From: Chloroflexota bacterium
Lineage (GTDB): Bacteria; Chloroflexota; UBA6077
DNA length: 27,297 bases
Direction of reading: 5' to 3'
NCBI GenBank assembly: GCA_021845945.1
Contig: JAJZRD010000029.1
Location: forward strand, 1 to 27,297
The position numbers and the translations under genes were made by a program. Positions 21,819 to 27,297 of the stretch are shown piece after piece. The notes beneath the pieces were generated by a model that saw nothing but the letters and a program-made list of their open reading frames with translations, had not been told where the DNA came from and made no database searches. Every line of letters starts with the position of its first letter. Positions within the stretch are counted from its first letter, which is position 1.

Positions 21819-21827
21819 TGTTATACT
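21819..21827 (+). promoter_or_regulatory. Possible extended -10 promoter of the sigma/anti-sigma operon
   Basis: TGTTATACT contains a TGn-TATACT extended -10 (TATACT at 21822-21827, 5/6 to consensus). No good -35 is found at 16-18 nt, which extended -10 promoters can tolerate. Transcription would begin near 21834 and favours a downstream start codon for the sigma gene. Confidence 0.45.
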
Positions 21828-21870
21828 CTCGGACGGGGCAAACCAGTTGGTAGAGAACGAGGGCGATCGG

Positions 21871-22449
21871 TTGCAGCTGTCAGACGCCAGGCTTCTGGCG
21901 GGTTTGCGTTCCGGCGAGAAGGTGGCCTTCGAGATGCTGTTCGCCAGACACTGGCGCAGGGTCTACGGCGTCCTCTTTCGACTCATGGGCAGTCGAGAGG
22001 AGGCTGAGGACCTGGCGCAGGAGCTGTTCGTGCGGCTCTATCGCAATCCGCCCGATCTCCGAGAGCATCCCTCCCTCGCCCCGTGGCTCTACCGGGTTGC
22101 CACCAATCTCGGATACAACACCCTGCGGAAGGAGAATCGCGAGTCCAGGCGGCAGGAGCGGATGCAGCGGCTTTCCGATGCCGAGGAGGCGGCCGGACTG
22201 CATGCCTCCGACCCCGAAAGCGCCAGCCTGGCCGAGGAGGAGCGGAGGACGGTGAGGCGAGCCCTGGCTAAGCTGTCGGAGCGAGAGCAGGCCTGCTTGG
22301 TGCTGCGGCACAGCGGGCTCAGCTACGCCGAGGTGGCGGCCGCCCTGGAGGTGCAGCCGGGCTCGGTTGGCACCCTCCTGGCGAGAGCCGAGGAGCGCTT
22401 CCGCAGGGTGTACGAGGGGCTTCAGGAGGTGCCCGATGGGGTGCGTTGA
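21871..22449 (+). CDS. ECF-type RNA polymerase sigma factor
   Basis: The 192-residue protein has sigma region 2 (FEMLFARHWRRVYGVLFRLMG, then REEAEDLAQELFVRLYR and PWLYRVATNLGYNTLRKE). A helical linker and region 4 follow (LSEREQACLVLRHSGLSYAEVAAALEV and VGTLLARAEERFRRVY). Such factors direct RNA polymerase to stress- or envelope-related promoters. The start is uncertain. TTG at 21871 has GAGGG with 7-nt spacing; TTG 21847 or ATG 21805 are in frame but have poorer sites, and the residues they would add look non-conserved. The stop overlaps the anti-sigma gene by 14 nt. Autoregulation from the promoter at 21819 is plausible but not shown. Confidence 0.9.
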   Translation: MQLSDARLLAGLRSGEKVAFEMLFARHWRRVYGVLFRLMGSREEAEDLAQELFVRLYRNPPDLREHPSLAPWLYRVATNLGYNTLRKENRESRRQERMQRLSDAEEAAGLHASDPESASLAEEERRTVRRALAKLSEREQACLVLRHSGLSYAEVAAALEVQPGSVGTLLARAEERFRRVYEGLQEVPDGVR

Positions 22450-23608
22450 GCGTGGGGAGCTGAGGGCGTTTCTGGACGGTGAGCTGGCGGGATCGGAGAG
22501 GCTGCGGGTGGAGGATCACCTGGCCTCCTGCCTGTCCTGCGGGAGGGATCTGGAAGCGCTGCGGGTAAACGCCTCCCTCGCCCAGTCGGCCCTGGATCGG
22601 GTGGCGCCGAAGGCGACCGAGGTGCCGCAGCCGGCCTGGAGCCAGATCCGAGATCGAGCGGAAGGAAGAGTCAGACGCCCCGTTACGCTTGGTTGGAGGT
22701 TGTCTCAAATGCTAGGAGACCTATTCAGGTTTGTCGGCGGGGGCAGGGTCAGGATGGCCGTCTCCACGGCGGCCGCGCTGGCGATCGTGGCCCTGCTGTT
22801 TACCCTGTCTCCGGTGCAGACCGTGGCCAGCAGCTTCCTCTCCATCTTCAGGGTGCAGAAGTTCGTGGCAGTGCAGGTGGATCCCACCGCGATGCCGAAG
22901 ATCGCCTCGCCGGGGGAGCTGGGTAGCTTGAAGACCACAGGCGATCGCACGATGAAGGTGGTCACTCCACAGGATGCCGAGAAGGCCGTGGGGTTCAAGA
23001 TGCCGGTTCCATCGACTTTGCCCTCGGTGCTTCAGCCCTCGCCCACGGCGACCATGGTGACCGGCAGCTACAGCGTGACCTTCACCCCAGATCTCAAGAA
23101 GGTGCGGGCTTACCTCGCCGCTATCGGGGCCACCAACGTGCAGCTGCCCGACAATCTGGATGGGGCACCCATCACCCTTCAGATGCCGCCCACGGCGAGC
23201 ACCCTGTACCTGGAGAAGGGGGCCGCGGCGAGGAACGCCGAGGACGTGCCGATGCCGGCGGTCGGGCAGAAGTTCCTCTACCTGGGTGCCGGCAGCAGCC
23301 CGACCATGAACGTGCCCGACGGGCTGAACGTGGATCAGATCCGGACCGAGGTACTGAAGATGCCAGGGCTCCCTGCTGACCTGGTCAACCAGTTGAAGTC
23401 GATCGACGACTGGCGCAGCACCGTGGTGGTTCCGGTGGTGAAGGGGACCTCCCACGAGGTGACCATCCAGGGGCAGACGGGGCTGGCGATCGCGCAGCCC
23501 GATGGCCAGGGCGCCTCGTTGATCTGGCCCAGGGATGGGAAGGTGTACGCGATCAGCGGCAGCTTCAGCGAATCAGAGCTGCTGGCGGTGGCCAACTCGA
23601 TCAAGTAG
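22436..23608 (+). CDS. Transmembrane zinc-finger anti-sigma factor
   Basis: The 390-residue protein has an N-terminal zinc-binding anti-sigma domain with His28-x3-Cys32-x2-Cys35 (HLASCLSC), plus Cys3 as a possible fourth ligand. A membrane helix follows at about 108-127 (AVSTAAALAIVALLFTL). The remaining 260 residues lie outside the membrane and form a sensor-like domain with repeated beta-strand patterns and a GQTGLAIAQPDGQGASLIW segment similar to DUF4367-type domains. Such proteins hold the partner sigma factor until a signal arrives. ATG at 22436 has a perfect AGGAGGT 5 nt upstream inside the sigma gene, so output is coupled. The signal sensed cannot be read from sequence. Confidence 0.88.
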   Translation: MGCVERGELRAFLDGELAGSERLRVEDHLASCLSCGRDLEALRVNASLAQSALDRVAPKATEVPQPAWSQIRDRAEGRVRRPVTLGWRLSQMLGDLFRFVGGGRVRMAVSTAAALAIVALLFTLSPVQTVASSFLSIFRVQKFVAVQVDPTAMPKIASPGELGSLKTTGDRTMKVVTPQDAEKAVGFKMPVPSTLPSVLQPSPTATMVTGSYSVTFTPDLKKVRAYLAAIGATNVQLPDNLDGAPITLQMPPTASTLYLEKGAAARNAEDVPMPAVGQKFLYLGAGSSPTMNVPDGLNVDQIRTEVLKMPGLPADLVNQLKSIDDWRSTVVVPVVKGTSHEVTIQGQTGLAIAQPDGQGASLIWPRDGKVYAISGSFSESELLAVANSIK

Positions 23609-23616
23609 CCGTCGGC

Positions 23617-23709
23617 GTAGGGGCGGTCCGCGAACCGCCCCTACCTGAGGGATCGCCTCCGGTAGCCGTTGGTGCGGTCGGGGTGGGGCGGGTGTTAGAC
23701 CTGCCCCAC
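23617..23709. repeat. Two palindromes between anti-sigma and ABC genes
   Basis: GTAGGGGCGGT-CCGCGA-ACCGCCCCTAC (23617-23644) is a perfect 11-bp stem. GTGGGGCGGGT-GTTAG-ACCTGCCCCAC (23683-23709) is an 11-bp stem with one G-T pair. They start 8 nt after the anti-sigma stop and end 14 nt before the ABC start. They may attenuate or separate the two halves of the gene cluster. Their design matches the elements at 2583-2635 and 13931-13979. Confidence 0.75.
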
Positions 23710-23723
23710 TGCAAGAGGTGACC

Positions 23724-24668
23724 ATGACTGAAGGCAACAATGCATCGCCTTGGGGCGACCTGGCGATAGAGACCCGTCACCTGCGGAAGGAGTTCGGCCA
23801 CAAGGTGGCGGTGGAGGACCTCACCCTGAGCGTTCCTCGGGGGGAGATCTTCGGGTTTCTGGGACCCAACGGAGCCGGCAAGACCACGGCCATCAAGGTC
23901 CTCATGGGTCTGGTCCGGGCCACCTCGGGCTCGGCTCGACTGTTGGGCCTGCCTCCCCACGACATGAGGGCGAAAGAGCGAGTGGGCTTCCTGCCGGAGC
24001 TGTTCCGTTTCCACGAGTGGCTGACCGCCGAGCAGTTCCTGGACTTCCACGGCCAGCTGTATGGTATGGCTCTGGAGAAGCGGCGGGGGCGCATCCCCGA
24101 GGTGCTGGATCTGGTGGGGCTGCGGGCCGAGGCCAAGTACCTGCTGCGCACTTTCTCCAAGGGAATGCAGCAGCGGATCGGCCTTGCCCAGGCGATCCTG
24201 AACGATCCGGAGGTGGTGCTGCTGGACGAGCCCACCTCGGCCCTCGACCCCCTGGGGCGGCGCGACGTGCGCGACCTGATGCGCTATCTGAAGTCGCAGG
24301 GGCGCACGGTCTTCCTCAACTCTCACCTGTTGTCTGAGGTGGAGATGGTGTGCGATCGGGTCGCCATCATCGACCGGGGGAGAGTGATCGCCACCGGGGC
24401 ACTGCAGGAGTTGCTGGCGGCGGCCCTGGAGGTGGAGATCGAGGCCGGCGGCGTGACGCCCGCGGCGCTGGAGGAGCTGCGCGGGCTGAGCCAATCGGTG
24501 GAGAGCCTGGACGGCCGGATCGTGGTGCGGCTGGCCGATCGGGAAGACATACCGGCGGTGGCCGAGGCGTTGATGCGCCACGGTGGGAAGCTGTACTCCC
24601 TCGGCCGGCGGCGGGGCTCGTTGGAGGATCTCTTCATTCGGGTGGTGGAGCGGGAGGAATCGAAATGA
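23724..24668 (+). CDS. ABC-2 type exporter ATP-binding protein
   Basis: The 314-residue ATPase has Walker A GPNGAGKT at 47-54, a Q-loop region (FLPELFRFHEWLTAEQ), the signature FSKGMQQR, Walker B with VVLLDEPTSALDP, and the switch His in FLNSHLLSEVE. A C-terminal domain of about 90 residues follows, as in exporters of the NatA/CcmA type. It powers the membrane protein encoded next. ATG at 23724 has GAGGTG upstream; an in-frame GTG six bases earlier would leave no room for a ribosome site. The stop overlaps the permease start (ATGA). Location after sigma/anti-sigma suggests control by that sigma factor. The exported substrate is unknown. Confidence 0.93.
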   Translation: MTEGNNASPWGDLAIETRHLRKEFGHKVAVEDLTLSVPRGEIFGFLGPNGAGKTTAIKVLMGLVRATSGSARLLGLPPHDMRAKERVGFLPELFRFHEWLTAEQFLDFHGQLYGMALEKRRGRIPEVLDLVGLRAEAKYLLRTFSKGMQQRIGLAQAILNDPEVVLLDEPTSALDPLGRRDVRDLMRYLKSQGRTVFLNSHLLSEVEMVCDRVAIIDRGRVIATGALQELLAAALEVEIEAGGVTPAALEELRGLSQSVESLDGRIVVRLADREDIPAVAEALMRHGGKLYSLGRRRGSLEDLFIRVVEREESK

Positions 24669-25483
24669 AGCTGCTGCTGATGGCCCGCTTCACCTTCCGG
24701 GAGGCGCTGCACAAGAGGGTGGTGCACGGTGTGGGCGCCCTCTCTGTGGCCTTCCTGGTCCTGTACGGCTTCCTGGTCTGGCTCGCCTACCGGCAGCTCG
24801 GGGAGATGGGACCCGCACAGATGATGGCGCTCCAGTTCACCCTGCTGGGGATGAACGCCGTCAGCGGCATCGGGGCCTTGCTGGCCGTGTTCCTCTCCGT
24901 TGGAACCATCTCCTCGGAGGTAGAGGCGGGAACGCTGCACGCCATCGTCCCGAAGCCTCTCAGCCGTCGGGACGTTCTGTGGGGCAAGTGGCTGGGCTAC
25001 GCTGCAATGCTGTCGGTGTACGTCTTCCTGCTTTCCCTGGCAGTGAGCGGGATCGTCGCCCTTTTCAGCGGTAGCTGGTCTGTGGAGACCGTGCCGTCGG
25101 CGTTGCTGCTGGTGCTGCAGTCGCTGGTGTTGCTCTCCCTTTCGGTGCTGGGCACCACCTTCCTACCCACCGTGGCCAACGGCGTGGTGGTCTTCGGCCT
25201 CTACTCGGTGGCCATGATGAGCGGCTTCATGGAGCAGCTGGGCTCCATGATCCGAAACGAGGCGATGGTCAACGTGGGGATTGCGGTCTCTCTCCTGGTG
25301 CCCTCGGACGCCATGGGTAAGCTGTCGTCTTCCCTGTTGCAGGAGGGGCGGTCCTACGTAGAGAGGATCGGCCCCTTCATGGTGAACTCTCAGCCCTCGA
25401 TGTGGATGGTGGCGTACGCCATCCTCTACGTGGGAGTGCTGCTGGTCGTGGCCCAGGCGATCTTCTCCCGGCGCGACCTGTAG
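24665..25483 (+). CDS. ABC-2 type permease subunit
   Basis: The 272-residue protein has about six membrane helices and the ABC-2/NosY pattern: an amphipathic start (LLMARFTFREALHKRV), a first helix, and the EVEAGTLHAIVPKPLSRRDVLWGKWLG coupling segment near residues 87-113. ABC-2 permeases export lipids, polymers or drugs, or help with envelope protein insertion. It should pair with the ATPase encoded just upstream; the two genes overlap by 4 nt. Only one permease gene is present, so the transporter would be a homodimer. It is the last gene of the cluster, followed by a terminator-like hairpin at 25540-25601. The substrate is unknown. Confidence 0.9.
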   Translation: MKLLLMARFTFREALHKRVVHGVGALSVAFLVLYGFLVWLAYRQLGEMGPAQMMALQFTLLGMNAVSGIGALLAVFLSVGTISSEVEAGTLHAIVPKPLSRRDVLWGKWLGYAAMLSVYVFLLSLAVSGIVALFSGSWSVETVPSALLLVLQSLVLLSLSVLGTTFLPTVANGVVVFGLYSVAMMSGFMEQLGSMIRNEAMVNVGIAVSLLVPSDAMGKLSSSLLQEGRSYVERIGPFMVNSQPSMWMVAYAILYVGVLLVVAQAIFSRRDL

Positions 25484-25500
25484 CGGGTTAACCATTGCTC

Positions 25501-25529
25501 TTGAAAACTATTTGCCCCTGAGGGATACT
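25501..25529 (+). promoter_or_regulatory. Probable promoter of acs leader
   Basis: TTGAAA (25501-25506) and GATACT (25524-25529) are separated by exactly 17 nt and match consensus in 5/6 and 4/6 positions. Transcription would begin near 25536, directly ahead of the hairpin at 25540. This would put the hairpin in the 5' leader of acs rather than at the end of the ABC transcript. Confidence 0.5.
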
Positions 25530-25539
25530 GGGGGCGGCA

Positions 25540-25601
25540 AGAGAGGCCTCTCACCGTCGAGGAGGTTTGAAGCCAGGACGGTGGGGGGGCTCTCTCTTTT
25601 T
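25540..25601 (+). terminator. Terminator or attenuator hairpin upstream of acs
   Basis: A 19-nt left arm (25540-25558) pairs with 25577-25595 along its whole length, with one G-G mismatch and two G-T pairs. The 18-nt loop spans 25559-25576. TTTTT follows at 25597-25601. It is a credible intrinsic terminator, 56 nt after the permease stop and 160 nt before acs. The loop bases GAAGCCAG (25569-25576) are complementary to CTGGCTTC (25602-25609), just beyond the U-tract. That alternative pairing could compete with the terminator stem or form a pseudoknot. Confidence 0.65.
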
Positions 25602-25761
25602 CTGGCTTCTGTCGGGCGACCGAGGGCGCCCGGCGGGACCCGGCTGCACAAATCGGTGGTTGCAGATCCCCATGCACGCTTCGGCAGGGCAGCTTCCGGA
25701 TCCCTACAGGCGAAGGTGCCGTTCACATCGGGCCCTCATTAACTGGAAAGGGGTAGAGAAG

Positions 25762-27297
25762 GTGGAGGCCAAGGCAGCAGCTGAAAGCGAGCAGGTCATA
25801 TCGGACCTGCTGGTCGAGGAACGACGTTTCAGCCCTTCGGAGGAATTCGTTCGTCGGGCGGTGGTCACGGACCCGGAGGTGCGCGAGAAGGCGATGGCCG
25901 ACCCTGAGGCCTTCTGGGCCGGCTTCGCCGAGCAGCTAACCTGGTTCAAGAAGTGGGACAAGGTGCTGGAGTGGGACCCGCCCCACGCCCAGTGGTTTGT
26001 GGGTGGCAAGCTGAACGCTGCCTACAACTGCGTGGATCGCCACGTCCTGAACGGCAAGAGGAACAAAGCGGCGATCATCTGGGAGGGGGAGCCGGGCGAT
26101 CGGCGGGTGCTGACCTACTGGGACCTCTACAGGCAGGTGAACAAGCTGGCCTGCGGCATGAAGGGCATGGGGGTGAAGAAGGGCGACAGGGTCGCCATCT
26201 ACATGCCCATGATCCCCGAGGCGGTGATCGCCATGCTGGCCTGCGCCCGCATAGGCGCCGTCCACTCGGTGGTCTTCGGCGGCTTCAGCGCCGAGGCGCT
26301 GCGGGACCGCATCAACGACGCCCAGGCCAAGGTGCTGATCACGGCCGACGGTGGCTACCGTCGGGGCGGCCTTGTGCCGCTGAAGCACGACGCCGACTAC
26401 GCCCTGCGGGAGTGCCCCAGCATAGAGCACGTGATCATCGTCAAGCGGGGCGACTTCCCGTTGAGGGTCATCGAGGGGCGCGACCACTGGTATCATCGGG
26501 TGATCCAGAACGCCGACGGCCATTGCTCCTACGAGGAGATGGACTCCGAGGACATGCTCTTCACTCTGTACACCTCGGGTACCACGGGCAAGCCCAAGGG
26601 GATCGTCCACACGACCGGCGGCTACCTCACCGGCGTGTACGCTACCACCAGGTGGGTCTTCGACCTTCGGGAGGACGACATCTTCTGGTGCACCGCCGAC
26701 ATCGGTTGGGTCACGGGCCACTCCTACATCGTCTACGGCCCGCTGTCGGTGGGCGCCACCGTGGTGATGTACGAGGGGGCGCCCGACTGGCCGGACCGGG
26801 ATCGCTACTGGCAGATCATCGAGGACAACGCCGTCAGTGTCTTCTACACTGCGCCGACGGCCATCCGGGCCTTCATGCGTTGGGGCGAGCAGTACCCCCA
26901 GTCCCACGATCTCTCCAGCCTCCGCCTCCTGGGCAGCGTGGGGGAGCCGATCAACCCGGAGGCCTGGATGTGGTACTACAAGAACATCGGCCGCGAGCGG
27001 TGCCCCATCGTCGACACCTGGTGGCAGACTGAGACGGGGATGATCATGGTCACCACCCTGCCGGGCGTCGACGACATGATTCCGGGTTTCGCCGGCAAGC
27101 CCTTCCCCGGTGTCGAGACTGCGATCCTGAACGAGCGGGGGGAGAAGGTCACCAGCGGTGGAGGCTACGTAGCCATAACCCGCCCCTGGCCCGCCATGTT
27201 GCGCACCATCTGGAACGATCCCGATCGGTACGTGAGCCAGTACTGGAGGAAGTGGGACAACGTCTACTTCCCGGCCGATGGCGCCAAGTGCGACGGG
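25762..27297 (+). CDS. acs: Acetyl-CoA synthetase, N-terminal 512 residues (cut by window edge)
   Basis: The gene runs off the right edge with 512 codons of an expected ~640-660. The product makes acetyl-CoA from acetate, ATP and CoA by way of acetyl-AMP. The nucleotide-binding P-loop is [11 protein letters not shown] starting at residue 270. [28 protein letters not shown] and TWWQTETG follow in the usual order. The N-terminal [35 protein letters not shown] segment is typical. The C-terminal lid with the acetylatable Lys lies outside the window. The start is GTG at 25762, with AAAGGGG 8 nt upstream. A possible attenuator and promoter precede it. It may use acids made by the oxidoreductase operon, but no link is shown. 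Confidence 0.95.
   Translation, partial: MEAKAAAESEQVISDLLVEERRFSPSEEFVRRAVVTDPEVREKAMADPEAFWAGFAEQLTWFKKWDKVLEWDPPHAQWFVGGKLNAAYNCVDRHVLNGKRNKAAIIWEGEPGDRRVLTYWDLYRQVNKLACGMKGMGVKKGDRVAIYMPMIPEAVIAMLACARIGAVHSVVFGGFSAEALRDRINDAQAKVLITADGGYRRGGLVPLKHDADYALRECPSIEHVIIVKRGDFPLRVIEGRDHWYHRVIQNADGHCSYEEMDSEDMLFTLYTSGTTGKPKGIVHTTGGYLTGVYATTRWVFDLREDDIFWCTADIGWVTGHSYIVYGPLSVGATVVMYEGAPDWPDRDRYWQIIEDNAVSVFYTAPTAIRAFMRWGEQYPQSHDLSSLRLLGSVGEPINPEAWMWYYKNIGRERCPIVDTWWQTETGMIMVTTLPGVDDMIPGFAGKPFPGVETAILNERGEKVTSGGGYVAITRPWPAMLRTIWNDPDRYVSQYWRKWDNVYFPADGAKCDG

Noticed and set aside
25540..25761. Possible T-box or known riboswitch before acs
   Set aside because: I could not find the T-box antiterminator core or the conserved cores of common riboswitches; only the terminator and alternative pairing are supported.
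25936..26907. A 323-codon minus-strand open frame within acs
   Set aside because: acs is unambiguous on the plus strand; the opposite frame is a GC-driven shadow with no domain.
1..27297. CRISPR array, tRNA, rRNA, transposon or prophage
   Set aside because: I saw no regularly spaced direct repeats with unique spacers, no cloverleaf or rRNA sequence, and no transposase, integrase or phage structural gene.

Overview
The window is a high-GC, gene-dense stretch of bacterial chromosome. It contains no rRNA, tRNA, CRISPR array, transposase, integrase or phage gene that I can see. The gene content suggests a high-GC, probably aerobic or facultative lineage; Chloroflexota is my best guess, not a demonstrated assignment. 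Supporting features are RemA with Gmk and PriA, DUF815, a DUF4015-type protein, sigma/anti-sigma followed by ABC-2 genes, GTG/TTG starts, and many short GC-rich palindromes between genes.

Layout. 1-464 (-): start of a GT28-like glycosyltransferase, cut by the window edge. 791-1015 (+): small two-helix membrane protein. 1229-2030 (+): csoR-trxA operon with a strong promoter, a CsoR-like operator and a terminator. 2198-2530 (+): GlsB/YeaQ-type membrane protein. 2692-4506 (-): RqcH (NFACT) ribosome quality control factor. 4648-7777 (+): tightly overlapping remA-gmk-priA. 7850-12346 (-): four-gene operon, metallo-beta-lactamase-fold hydrolase then 2Fe-2S, molybdopterin and FAD/[4Fe-4S] subunits of a PaoABC-like aldehyde oxidoreductase. 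12645-15377 (+): small HExxH protein, HAD phosphatase, DUF815 AAA+ ATPase. 15573-17555 (+): membrane-anchored DUF4015 protein with four tandem beta-sandwich repeats. 17872-18618 (+): Tat-exported split-Soret-type dihaem cytochrome c. 18986-21675 (+): PAS histidine kinase and MFS transporter. 21871-25483 (+): ECF sigma, zinc-finger anti-sigma, ABC ATPase and ABC-2 permease. 25762-27297 (+): acetyl-CoA synthetase, cut by the right edge, behind a structured leader.

How the genes may work together. CsoR probably represses its own operon and so ties a thioredoxin to copper or thiol stress. The oxidoreductase operon probably oxidises aldehydes to acids, with the hydrolase as a possible partner. The sigma factor and its membrane anti-sigma form a sensing pair that may control the adjacent ABC exporter.

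The most distinctive material is non-coding. There is a family of short palindromes whose stems differ in sequence but stay paired. A related palindrome lies in frame inside priA. A perfect 20+20 palindrome sits between the DUF4015 gene and what looks like a dead convergent gene. Upstream of acs, a terminator hairpin's loop can pair with bases just 3' of its U-tract. I found no single clearly unprecedented system; these are the best leads.
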